Positions 1 through 7,125 of a stretch of 14,974 nucleotides of DNA are shown in pieces. A program made the position numbers and the translations under genes. Every line of letters starts with the position of its first letter. Within the stretch, counting starts at the first letter, position 1. This stretch comes from an uncultured Emergencia sp. (lineage in GTDB: Bacteria; Bacillota; Clostridia; Peptostreptococcales; Anaerovoracaceae): contig CABSEO010000014.1 in NCBI GenBank assembly GCA_902476665.1, forward strand, positions 1-14,974. Direction: 5' to 3'. The notes under the pieces were generated by a model. It made no database searches. It saw nothing but the letters and a program-made list of their open reading frames with translations, and had not been told where the DNA came from.

Positions 1-1
1 C

Positions 2-73
2 ATCGCTCTTCCAGCAGGCGTGATTACTGCAGGTTATTTAAAAGTCTGGAGTGAAAGAGAGGGAAAAAAGTAG
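2..73 (+). CDS. C-terminal tail of an ion-channel/ion-transporter-like protein (partial)
   Basis: An open frame enters from the left edge and ends at TAG 71-73, giving 23 residues that begin IALPAGVITAGYLK and end in a charged tail. The A-L-P-A-G-(I/V)-x-x-(A/S)-G-(F/Y) pattern resembles the end of the last pore helix in bacterial voltage-gated potassium-channel/ion-transporter proteins, where it is followed by a short cytoplasmic tail. It is the only plus-strand gene in the window and converges with the lipoprotein gene. The assignment rests on a very short motif; another membrane protein with a similar last helix is possible. Confidence 0.5.
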   Translation: MALPAGVITAGYLKVWSEREGKK

Positions 74-160
74 ATGAAAATATTCTAAAACAGCAAGGTA
101 TCTGATTTACCATCTGCAGCGCTACTCTTATTAGTTCTGATCAGTCGATGCTTTATTCAA

Positions 161-1567
161 CTATTTCATAAACAGCCATTCATCCATGGCTCTCAATCTG
201 TCAGAGGCATTAAAATTGCCGTTATAGTAGTCTTCTTTGTCGATGATATACATCTTTTTATTTATAATATCTCCTTGCGTAAAGTAGATAAAGGCGCTCT
301 TCGTCTCTCCCATCATGATATATGGAACATCCGTGTCTCCTTCGTACATCATTTTTTCCTCTCTGCTTTTAAGACTAAAGATGCAGTAATCTGCCTTGCC
401 ATTGGTTTTTCTCTTCATAAAAAACAACTTGTCCCCATCACCTACTTGGGCGATGTCCAGATTGCCTGCATCAAGAAGATAACCATCATCGATATTCAGC
501 AGCAGCTCTTTTTGGTTCGCTTTCACATCTAGACTATAAATCCGTGTGTTTTTAATACCATAAATTCCTTCATCTTCAAAATAGGTTTCTTCATTTTCCT
601 CTATCAGCAAATTTCCCTCATACCAGCCGATAGTATGAAACGGAGCTGAACGGCTATAGGTTGTTCCGTCTTCCACTTCAATCTGCTTTAAAGTCCCTTC
701 ACTCAGTATGCTGATGCTCTTCCCATTCAGATCATAAAGAAGAAATTCATATTGGAGCGGTGTCTCATTGAAGTACCACTGTTTATAGGCATCATAAGGA
801 TTTTCTGAATGCATAACATCTTCGTTTTCCTCAAACGTTCCCAGCTCATATTCTTTTTCAAATTCATTCGCTTTCATCGGTCTATTTTGATATTTCTCAA
901 TCCCTATTACAGCGTAAGTTTCACAAACGGATTCTATAAAACATCTGCTCTCCTCTTCCAGAGACATAAACTCAGTGATTTCTCCTGTCTGCAAATCCAC
1001 GCCCAGACACTGAACGATACATTTGTCTTCCTCTTGTGGGACTTCAGGAATATAATTCCAATCGAGAGTAGTTATAGCTTTTCCGCCTGCATAATAGACC
1101 TCACCCAGACTTGCGTTCCATTTTCCCTGCCATGTTTCACCTTGAGAAAGCTGAGCTACAACTTCCCGGGCACCTCCATCAGAATCCATCCTTATCAACT
1201 GTATCATGTTCTGTTCTGACTGATGCATAAAAAAATATATCTTTCCTTCGTATTCTGCAAGTCCTGCCACCTCTTCATTTTCACCGAACCAGCCGCTGCA
1301 GCTTTCATCATGATGACTGCAGTCTGCTTTACTGCACAGCACAAAATCTTTTTCCGTAGAACAATCAAAAAACAGCAGTTTTCCATTCTTTATATGCAGG
1401 CCTCCATTTCCTGTCATAGAAAACTCTCTGGCACCGCCTGCCCCCTGAGCTATGGCGCCTGCATCAGTCTCCTGTATATACCATGAAAGATGTTCTGTTT
1501 TGCTGCAAGCTGAAAAAAAGAACACCAGAATACACAGTAGTACAGTGATTGAACCTATCTTTTTCAT
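161..1567 (-). CDS. Predicted lipoprotein with Cys/His cluster, DUF5050/beta-propeller-like
   Basis: This is a predicted exported lipoprotein of about 468 residues and unknown function. I chose ATG 1567 over the upstream ATG 1597 because it begins MKKIGS, is followed at once by a hydrophobic stretch and a lipobox ending FFSAC (lipidated Cys21), and has a purine-rich GGAAGTGGGA just upstream. After the anchor there is a cluster C78, C83, H85, H86, C90 in the context LCSKADCSHHDESC. The rest has repeated 'EGKIYFF / GNLLIEE / GDKLFFM' strands, typical of the beta-propeller-like lipoproteins of Clostridia. It is the third gene after a sigma factor and a DUF4367 regulator and is probably co-transcribed (about 77 bp gap), so it may be a target or sensor of that module. 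The Cys/His cluster may bind a metal; that is inference. I found no clear terminator downstream. Confidence 0.72.
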   Translation of the reverse strand: MKKIGSITVLLCILVFFFSACSKTEHLSWYIQETDAGAIAQGAGGAREFSMTGNGGLHIKNGKLLFFDCSTEKDFVLCSKADCSHHDESCSGWFGENEEVAGLAEYEGKIYFFMHQSEQNMIQLIRMDSDGGAREVVAQLSQGETWQGKWNASLGEVYYAGGKAITTLDWNYIPEVPQEEDKCIVQCLGVDLQTGEITEFMSLEEESRCFIESVCETYAVIGIEKYQNRPMKANEFEKEYELGTFEENEDVMHSENPYDAYKQWYFNETPLQYEFLLYDLNGKSISILSEGTLKQIEVEDGTTYSRSAPFHTIGWYEGNLLIEENEETYFEDEGIYGIKNTRIYSLDVKANQKELLLNIDDGYLLDAGNLDIAQVGDGDKLFFMKRKTNGKADYCIFSLKSREEKMMYEGDTDVPYIMMGETKSAFIYFTQGDIINKKMYIIDKEDYYNGNFNASDRLRAMDEWLFMK

Positions 1568-1644
1568 AAATTCCCACTTCCTCATCATTTCCATCATTTG
1601 CGACAGCTTTCAAAACCAGAAAATATCTTTTCAGTAGAATCCGC

Positions 1645-2319
1645 CTACTTTTTCAAAGTGACACTCCCGGCAATTTTAACTGCCTCATCTCTGGACAGAT
1701 AACTGTACAGCTGCAAAGTATAATCTCCAATCTCCCAGATCACCACACTGCTTTCTCTATCATAAAAGACAAAGCCCTGAGAATCGTTAATACGAACCTC
1801 TTCACGTTTTGGGATTTTATTGTCTAAAGATATACTGAAGCTGTCGCTTTTCCCTGTAATGAAATAGATATACATCTTTTCTTCATTTTCAAAAGTCAGT
1901 CTGCGTTCAGTTGTGCCGATACTCTCCTCTATCAGTTCATATCCCTGCGGAATATATTCCAGAATGAATTCAGGGATGTTCCGTCCTTCTCCTTCCCTGA
2001 TAAAAGTCAATTCTGTACGGCCATCCCTGTCCTCTATAAAATAACCGAACATCCTTTCGCGAACACCGCTGGAAGAAATAGCAGCCAGTGCAAAAATCAC
2101 AATCAGAACTGCAGCCAGAATCAACGCTCTGCGCACCATTCTTTTAACACTCACTCTGCGCGTTTTAGTAAATCTTTGTTCACTATCATTCACAGATGAA
2201 CAGGAAGCTTGGAGAGACATCTGATCCAGAACACGATTCTGACTTCTTACGAGTTCTTTGCCATAGGCCACCAGCAATTCTTCTGCGATTTTTTCTGCCT
2301 GCTGATTTCTATCGATCAT
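1645..2319 (-). CDS. Membrane-anchored DUF4367 protein, probable anti-sigma partner
   Basis: This 224-residue protein has an N-terminal cytoplasmic part (residues 1-63), one transmembrane segment (about 64-81, LILAAVLIVIFALAA) and an external C-terminal domain. That domain (about 116-222) has the DUF4367 pattern: IPEFILEYIPQGYEL near its start, then strands ending in VVIWEIGDYTLQLYS and a DEAVKIAGSV helix. The start codon overlaps the end of the sigma gene by 11 bp, with a strong GAGGAGGTG site inside the sigma gene's last codons, so translation is coupled. DUF4367 proteins beside ECF sigma genes are usually taken as membrane regulators that hold or release the sigma factor. There is no zinc-binding HxxxCxxC anti-sigma motif. 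The anti-sigma role is inferred from topology and position. Confidence 0.8.
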   Translation of the reverse strand: MIDRNQQAEKIAEELLVAYGKELVRSQNRVLDQMSLQASCSSVNDSEQRFTKTRRVSVKRMVRRALILAAVLIVIFALAAISSSGVRERMFGYFIEDRDGRTELTFIREGEGRNIPEFILEYIPQGYELIEESIGTTERRLTFENEEKMYIYFITGKSDSFSISLDNKIPKREEVRINDSQGFVFYDRESSVVIWEIGDYTLQLYSYLSRDEAVKIAGSVTLKK

Positions 2320-2848
2320 TTTTCTTCACCTCCTCATCCAGTATGATGACGCTGAGACGTTTCAATGCTCTTTCCATCCTTTTACGTACTGTGGCTTCAC
2401 TTTTTCCTACCGCCGTAGCAACTGTTCTGTAATCGTACCCTAATCCCAGTCTCAGTCGAAGGATCTCTTTATCTGTCAAATCCAGAGACGATATCAGTTC
2501 TCGCATTTCTACTCCAAAACCGTACTCATCAGCAAAAGCATTCATATCTACCTGATTCTCATCCATTAACATTGTGAGACATTCTTGATCTGTCGGCTGA
2601 TTCCGACTCTTCTTTTTTGCCAGATTCAAGGCAGTATTCTTAACCGCTGTACACAGATAGTTTCGAAGTCGTTTATCTGTCAGAACCAGAACTTCTGAAT
2701 GTCTATCAAAAATCTCCATATAAACAGATTGAATTACATCTTCAGCTTCATGAACATCATTTAATATTTCCCCTGCTATATTTCGCATCAGCGAGCCGTA
2801 GTTTTTTTCGATTTCCTCTATAATCTCATTGTACTTGTTTTTACTCAC
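2309..2848 (-). CDS. ECF-type sigma-70 family RNA polymerase sigma factor (module 1)
   Basis: This 179-residue protein directs RNA polymerase to a specific promoter set. Region 2 lies at about residues 6-75 and contains DVHEAEDVIQSVYMEIFDR, the conserved acidic helix that contacts the polymerase beta' subunit and the -10 element. Region 4 lies at about 120-170 and has TDKEILRLRLGLGYDYRTVATAVGKSEATVRKRMERAL, a helix-turn-helix that reads the -35 element. Length and two-domain layout fit ECF sigma factors. The start is GTG 2848, with GGGAG about 9 bases upstream; no ATG sits near. It is the first clear gene of a sigma / DUF4367 / lipoprotein operon. The target promoters cannot be told from this sequence. 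Confidence 0.88.
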   Translation of the reverse strand: MSKNKYNEIIEEIEKNYGSLMRNIAGEILNDVHEAEDVIQSVYMEIFDRHSEVLVLTDKRLRNYLCTAVKNTALNLAKKKSRNQPTDQECLTMLMDENQVDMNAFADEYGFGVEMRELISSLDLTDKEILRLRLGLGYDYRTVATAVGKSEATVRKRMERALKRLSVIILDEEVKKNDR

Positions 2849-2880
2849 TGGTCTGTCTCCCGATCACAATCAACTCATCT

Positions 2881-3021
2881 CTAGTATGCAGAAACTCTGT
2901 TCAAGCTAAAATACGCTTCCCTCTTCATAATATAAGACAACCCGGCATCTTGTTTTGTGACATCCATTTTAAAAAATTTCACGACTTCGTCCGTTTCCGC
3001 ACGCGACTTTCCACTGGTCAT
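2881..3021 (-). CDS. Possible 46-residue small ORF upstream of sigma module 1
   Basis: An ATG at 3021 opens a 46-codon frame ending in TAG 2881-2883, 32 bp before the GTG of the sigma gene. The peptide (MTSGKSRAETDEVVKFF... ending REAYFSLNRVSAY) has balanced charged and aromatic residues and looks more protein-like than most chance frames. The weak point is the start: AAGGA is nearly adjacent to the ATG, too close for an ideal site. It could be a small protein of the module, a leader ORF, the decayed end of an older gene, or chance. Confidence 0.25.
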   Translation of the reverse strand: MTSGKSRAETDEVVKFFKMDVTKQDAGLSYIMKREAYFSLNRVSAY

Positions 3022-3121
3022 TTCCTTAAAAAGAAAATGGCAAAACAAGAGTGCCTAGATTCCTTATATCCATCATAAAAGCAGCTGCTCATTATAAAAT
3101 GTGCTCCCTATTCCATGAGAA

Positions 3122-3155
3122 TATAGAAAATCCCAGACGTTTTACCGTCTGGGAT
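3122..3155 (-). terminator. Intrinsic terminator of thrC
   Basis: A perfect 10-bp inverted repeat, ATCCCAGACG (3130-3139) and CGTCTGGGAT (3146-3155), is separated by a 6-base loop. Read on the minus strand it is followed by TTTTC and an AT-rich stretch. It lies about 65 bp after the thrC stop codon. Confidence 0.85.
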
Positions 3156-3218
3156 CAATTCTGTATTAATGATATTTTTCCCGCTCTTGAAATGCATCAC
3201 TTTTCAACTCTTGTGAAC

Positions 3219-4697
3219 TTATTTCACAGCATTTTCTACAGTTTCCGGCATCTGATCCACATCAATCACGCCCCTGTGACGAACTTCCTTCTTATCCAGA
3301 TCTTTCAGTCCCTTTGGAACTTTGACACCGGTCTTCTTTGACAGAGCTTCCACATAACGGAAGCCGTTTTCTTCGTCATCGAGTCCAATTGCTTTTGCAA
3401 CACTTTCAGCAAACTTGTAAGCACTGGCTGTGGATGCGATTACTGTCGGTGTGCTGTCGCCGGTCTTTTCACAATACTCCTCATATACTTTGTATGCCAC
3501 CGCTGTATGGGTGTCCATCAGATATCCGTTTTCTCCATACATTTTGCCGATAGTCCGATTCGTAGCTTCCACATCAGCATAACCACCATAAAAATCTGTC
3601 AGACCCTGACGAATTTTTTCGCTTACCTGATAGTGCTTTTCTGTCTCCAGCTGATCCATCAGACGCTTAATTTCCTGACCATTATCGCCGCTCAAGTGAT
3701 ACAGCAGTCTTTCCAGATTACTGGAAATCAGAATGTCCATGGAAGGTGAATTTGTCAGATAAAAGTCTCTTCTGATATCATAGATACCGGTATTGATAAA
3801 GTCTGTCAGAACTTTGTTTTCGTTGGACGCACAGATGAACCGGTTCACAGGAATTCCCATCTGTTTTGCGTAATAGCCTGCCAGAATATTTCCGAAGTTG
3901 CCTGTCGGCACCACAATATTAATTTTTTCTCCATTTTTGACTGCGCCCTGCTCAACCAGTTTAATATAGCTGTAGACGTAGTAAGCTACCTGAGGAACAA
4001 GTCGTCCGATATTGATGGAATTGGCAGAAGAAAGCTTGCAGCCGGAAGCGGCCAGCTTTTCTGCGAAAACACTGTCGTTGAAGATTTTCTTAACTCCTGT
4101 CTGGGCATCGTCGAAATTTCCGTTGATGGCATAAACGTGTGTGTTCGCGCCTTCCTGAGTAATCATCTGACGTTCCTGAACCTGACTGACTCCCTGATTC
4201 GGAAAGAATACAATGATCTCGGTGCCCGGAACATCCGCAAACCCCTCCAGCGCCGCTTTTCCGGTATCTCCTGAAGTTGCAGTCAGGATGCAGATTTTCT
4301 TTTCTTCCTTTTCCTTCTTTACAGCGGTAGTCAACAGATAAGGCAGGATGGACAGCGCCATATCCTTGAAAGCAGCAGTTTTTCCGTGATACAGCTCCAG
4401 AAACCAGGCATCACCGGCTTTTACCAGCGGTGCAATCTCCGGCGTTTCAAATTTTTCATCATAAGCGCCGTAAATACAGTGCCTCATTTCTTCTTCCGTA
4501 AAATCGTCAAAGAAAGCTCCTATCACTTTGAAAGCGATTTCCTGATAGGATTTCCCCAGCATATCTTCAACCTCAAAAGGCAGCCCCGGAAGCTCCGTAG
4601 GAACATATAATCCTTTGTCTTCTGCAATGCCGCGAATAATTGCCTGCGCTCCTGTTAGTTCTGCATCGCTTCCACGTGTACTTCTGAATTTTCTCAT
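3219..4697 (-). CDS. thrC: Threonine synthase
   Basis: This 492-residue PLP enzyme converts O-phosphohomoserine to threonine and phosphate, the last step of threonine synthesis, in the cytoplasm. The N-terminal STRG...GLYVPTELP pattern is that of the long (about 430-500 residue) threonine synthases. The PLP lysine is K111 in HGKTAAFKDMAL, and the phosphate-binding loop is SGDTGKAAL at 142-150. GNFGNILAGYYAKQMGIPV in the middle and a VIASTASAYKF motif near the end are also typical. ATG 4697 has AAGGAG about 9 bases upstream. No hom or thrB gene is adjacent; its upstream neighbour is tRNA-Glu, whose terminator ends only about 40 bp before this start. A good terminator follows at 3122-3155. Confidence 0.96.
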   Translation of the reverse strand: MRKFRSTRGSDAELTGAQAIIRGIAEDKGLYVPTELPGLPFEVEDMLGKSYQEIAFKVIGAFFDDFTEEEMRHCIYGAYDEKFETPEIAPLVKAGDAWFLELYHGKTAAFKDMALSILPYLLTTAVKKEKEEKKICILTATSGDTGKAALEGFADVPGTEIIVFFPNQGVSQVQERQMITQEGANTHVYAINGNFDDAQTGVKKIFNDSVFAEKLAASGCKLSSANSINIGRLVPQVAYYVYSYIKLVEQGAVKNGEKINIVVPTGNFGNILAGYYAKQMGIPVNRFICASNENKVLTDFINTGIYDIRRDFYLTNSPSMDILISSNLERLLYHLSGDNGQEIKRLMDQLETEKHYQVSEKIRQGLTDFYGGYADVEATNRTIGKMYGENGYLMDTHTAVAYKVYEEYCEKTGDSTPTVIASTASAYKFAESVAKAIGLDDEENGFRYVEALSKKTGVKVPKGLKDLDKKEVRHRGVIDVDQMPETVENAVK

Positions 4698-4731
4698 ACA
4701 GCTTTCTCCTTTATTTCTCGTTTGATTATGA

Positions 4732-4759
4732 TGAAAAAGGACTGGTTCAACCAGTCCTT
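4732..4759 (-). terminator. Terminator between tRNA-Glu and thrC
   Basis: The near-perfect inverted repeat AAGGACTGGTT / AACCAGTCCTT (4737-4759) runs into TTTTTC on the minus strand. It begins only a few bases after the tRNA CCA end, so it probably ends the tRNA transcript. Only about 40 bp then remain before thrC, with no strong promoter there, so some read-through into thrC is plausible. Confidence 0.8.
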
Positions 4760-4764
4760 ACATT

Positions 4765-4839
4765 TGGTACTGCCTAGGGGAGTCGAACCCCTGATTCAGC
4801 CGTGAGAGGGCTACGTCTTGACCACTTGACCAAGGCAGC
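4765..4839 (-). tRNA. tRNA-Glu (anticodon CUC), CCA encoded
   Basis: The minus strand folds as a standard 75-nt cloverleaf. The acceptor is GCTGCCT with AGGCAGT, followed by discriminator A and an encoded CCA. The D stem is GTC/GAC with a GTGG loop. The anticodon stem TAGCC/GGCTG encloses the loop CTCTCAC, giving anticodon CUC (reads GAG). The T stem AGGGG/CCCCT encloses TTCGACT. The first acceptor pair is G-U rather than G-C, which is less usual. A TATAAT promoter lies about 40 bp upstream and a terminator follows directly. Confidence 0.95.
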
Positions 4840-4878
4840 ATATTCAGTTCGAAGTATTTTCAAAATCTCACGGATTTC

Positions 4879-4907
4879 ATTATACACCTGTTTTTTTACA
4901 TTGTCCA
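4879..4907 (-). promoter_or_regulatory. Promoter of tRNA-Glu
   Basis: On the minus strand TGGACA (4902-4907) and TATAAT (4879-4884) are separated by 17 bases, close to the sigma-A consensus. The -10 is preceded by GTG. The predicted start of transcription is about 30 bases before the mature tRNA. Confidence 0.8.
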
Positions 4908-4969
4908 GTAGTTTTTTGTAAAGATAAAACTTTTATTGATTGATAAAGTAAATTCCAAACAGCCGCTAA

Positions 4970-5001
4970 AAAACACCGGGCGGCCAAGCTCTGGCCGCCC
5001 G
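4970..5001 (-). terminator. Intrinsic terminator of ECF module 2
   Basis: A 10-bp GC-rich stem (CGGGCGGCCA 4977-4986 with TGGCCGCCCG 4992-5001) and a 5-base loop are followed on the minus strand by GTGTTTTTT. It lies about 40 bp past the anti-sigma stop codon. Confidence 0.9.
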
Positions 5002-5042
5002 TTCTGTCCGGTACACTTTCTAGATTGTTTATCTGAATCCGG

Positions 5043-6338
5043 CTACTCTTCCCCGCTTTCTGCTGCCGGCATTTTTTCAAGATACTCTTCTCTGACTGCC
5101 GGCACATAATAGGTACTGTAATGGAACAGATCATTTGTTTCTTCATCAACACGTACATCAAAAGCATAATAAGGCATGAAGAGATTACATTCTGGCCCTG
5201 CCAGATAAACCAGGCCCGCACTTTCTATATTGTCCAGACTGGGGGCTTCCTGACTGCTCGCAACATATTCACCCCTGCTAAGCAGTATTTTAGCCTCCTC
5301 AGATGAAATGATCGGATACTCTTCTATTTTCTTTCCACATGCCAGTTTATCCATCATAATAATATCGGTAAGACGTCCTTGATCATCCAGCTGAAAACGA
5401 ATCTGCTTCAGATTGTAGCTGACAATCTGCTCTTTCAGTTCCTCACATCCGTCATATCCGGCAAAGTTCCATACAGCATTCCCATCCTCATCATAAAACA
5501 GATACACATTGGCCTTCGGATTAGAAAAGTCCATCATTTCTCCATATTCATCCAGAAGATACTCCGTAATCTCTTCAGCTTTTTCATCAGTCAGCTCCGC
5601 CTTCGCAACTGTGTATTCTTCAGGAAGCTCCCGGGCCTTTTTATACTCTATCTTTGTAAAACGGCTGCTGGTAGTCATAATTGTGCCGTTATCAGTCTCC
5701 GCCACAGCTTTGCATGCCATTGTCAAATCATCAGATTCAACTGCTACATTTTCTTCTGCATCAGCATTTAAATCTGTCGGCTCTGAGGTCTGCGTTTTTT
5801 CATGTTCCTTATCATCATCACTTTTTTTCATTCTGGTATATCGTATTTCATTGACATGAAGCCCTGCACACTCTGCTGCATTCATGATTTCCTGATTCAG
5901 ACTTTCACAGCTTACCTGAGAAGCTTCTCCTTCTGTACTGCCTGCATAGGCCACATTCTCAAAAACAGGCAATGTATCTACTGATGCATCTTCACTCCAT
6001 GGGCTGTGATCCCTCTCTACCGCAGGATTTCCTAATTTTTTCTCAGGTTCTCTGAGCTTAGCTGTATAATGCTCCACAGATAAAGTCGGCAGATATTTCG
6101 TGTTTTTCTCTGCTGAATCCTGTTCCTCACTATACCAGTCATGAAGCAGTAGAGCAGCAGCGACACACACCACAAGGCAGGCTGCAGCCAGGCTCCCCAG
6201 CTTCAGCCACTTATTCCTGATACTGCGTTGTTCAAAACGCCTGCACTTCTTGGCATCATTTTGAGTAAATTTTTCAGCTTCTTCAATATATTTATCGTCA
6301 ATTTCACCTATTACAGATAAAAAATCTTCTTTCTTCAT
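5043..6338 (-). CDS. Membrane-anchored regulator of ECF sigma module 2 (probable anti-sigma)
   Basis: This 431-residue single-pass membrane protein has a short cytoplasmic head (residues 1-45, with the motif VIGEIDDKYIEEAE at 9-22, common in Firmicute anti-sigma-like proteins), a transmembrane segment at about 46-66 and a large external domain. The region from about 85 to 215 is acidic and low in complexity; the C-terminal half is folded-looking (NVYLFYDEDGNAVWNFAGYDG, then LFMPYYAFDVRVDE and a final YYVPAVREEYLEKM), a pattern I associate with sigma-linked external domains of Lachnospiraceae. The start overlaps the sigma stop codon (ATGA), so the two are translationally coupled. It probably holds the sigma factor at the membrane until an outside signal is sensed. 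The signal is unknown. Confidence 0.78.
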   Translation of the reverse strand: MKKEDFLSVIGEIDDKYIEEAEKFTQNDAKKCRRFEQRSIRNKWLKLGSLAAACLVVCVAAALLLHDWYSEEQDSAEKNTKYLPTLSVEHYTAKLREPEKKLGNPAVERDHSPWSEDASVDTLPVFENVAYAGSTEGEASQVSCESLNQEIMNAAECAGLHVNEIRYTRMKKSDDDKEHEKTQTSEPTDLNADAEENVAVESDDLTMACKAVAETDNGTIMTTSSRFTKIEYKKARELPEEYTVAKAELTDEKAEEITEYLLDEYGEMMDFSNPKANVYLFYDEDGNAVWNFAGYDGCEELKEQIVSYNLKQIRFQLDDQGRLTDIIMMDKLACGKKIEEYPIISSEEAKILLSRGEYVASSQEAPSLDNIESAGLVYLAGPECNLFMPYYAFDVRVDEETNDLFHYSTYYVPAVREEYLEKMPAAESGEE

Positions 6339-6895
6339 AATGTGATTCCCTCGCTTTCAAGACGCAGTTTCAGCTCTTTTCTCATGCGGAAAAGCATGGA
6401 TGTGATTCGATTCTCATTCATATCAAGTTCTATGGAAATATCTCTGATAGACTTAAGATACCAGTATCTCTTTACGAAGACAACCCGGTTCAGCCTTGAC
6501 TGCTGTGCCAGAAAACAGTTAATCACTTCCACAACAGCCATTTCATCTATCATACTCTCCACCTGGGAATCTGCACCGATACATTCCTCCAGTTCAGATA
6601 AAGCCACCCCTATCTGTCCGTTTCCGCGTTTCTGTGCATGCAGGCCTTTGTATTTGTTAAGTGAAAGATTTCTCGTGATTTTACCCAGAAAAGTTGACAG
6701 CTGAGCGGGTCTGTGAGGCGGAATAGCATTCCATGCCCGCATATAGGTGTCATTTACACATTCCTCAGCGTCTTCCACACTTTGAAGAATATTGTAGGCT
6801 ATATGACTGCAGTATTTTCCATATTTCTTGTCCGTTTCTGCAATTGCCGCTTCATCTCTGGCGAAATAAAGTTCCACAATCGTACTGTCGTCCAT
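6335..6895 (-). CDS. ECF-type sigma-70 family RNA polymerase sigma factor (module 2)
   Basis: This 186-residue sigma factor has region 2 at about residues 20-90, with YNILQSVEDAEECVNDTYMRAWNAIPP and then LSTFLGKITRNLSLN, the hallmark of a large Clostridia ECF group. Region 4 (about 128-182) contains VVFVKRYWYLKSIRDISIELDMNENRITSMLFRMRKEL, the -35-reading helix-turn-helix. ATG 6895 has GAAGGGAG about 6 bases upstream. It overlaps the downstream membrane regulator by 4 bp. It differs clearly from the sigma factor of module 1 and need not share its regulon. I could not find an ECF-type GGAAC autoregulatory promoter in the roughly 130 bp upstream. Confidence 0.92.
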   Translation of the reverse strand: MDDSTIVELYFARDEAAIAETDKKYGKYCSHIAYNILQSVEDAEECVNDTYMRAWNAIPPHRPAQLSTFLGKITRNLSLNKYKGLHAQKRGNGQIGVALSELEECIGADSQVESMIDEMAVVEVINCFLAQQSRLNRVVFVKRYWYLKSIRDISIELDMNENRITSMLFRMRKELKLRLESEGITL

Positions 6896-7027
6896 AGAAA
6901 ACTCCCTTCTCTAATCTACACCACTTTTTTCTGCCGCATATTGCAGCGGTCTGCCATTATCCGGCGGAGGTTTTCAGATAACCATCCCTGAATAACAAGT
7001 CCTTATCTTTGATTTTACACTAAAAGC

Positions 7028-7057
7028 ACACAAAAAACAGCCTAAAACTGTTCTTTT
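7028..7057 (-). terminator. Distal terminator after the NSS transporter
   Basis: On the minus strand a short stem, AACAG/CTGTT (7036-7040 with 7048-7052) with a 7-base loop, is flanked by A-rich sequence and followed by TTTT. It lies about 70 bp past the transporter stop. Confidence 0.6.
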
Positions 7058-7077
7058 ACTTTCACTTCTGATCATAA

Positions 7078-7102
7078 GAGGCCGCCACAGCCGGGCAGCC
7101 TC
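7078..7102 (-). terminator. Hairpin after the NSS transporter
   Basis: A 9-bp stem (7078-7086 with 7094-7102, one G-U pair on the RNA) with a 7-base loop lies about 25 bp after the stop codon. Its tail on the minus strand is TTATGATC, a weak T-run, so it may mainly protect the 3' end while the next hairpin terminates. Confidence 0.45.
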
Positions 7103-7125
7103 ACTTTCATCATATATAAAACACC

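Larger units (their letters stand above)
2849..3218. other. Intergenic region between sigma module 1 and thrC
   Basis: This 370-bp stretch holds the thrC terminator near its right side (3122-3155) and the possible 46-codon ORF (2881-3021). The promoter of the sigma operon should be here, but I could not place one with confidence: TATATTAT-like sequence exists around 2925-2935 without a convincing -35 partner at normal spacing. Confidence 0.5.
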
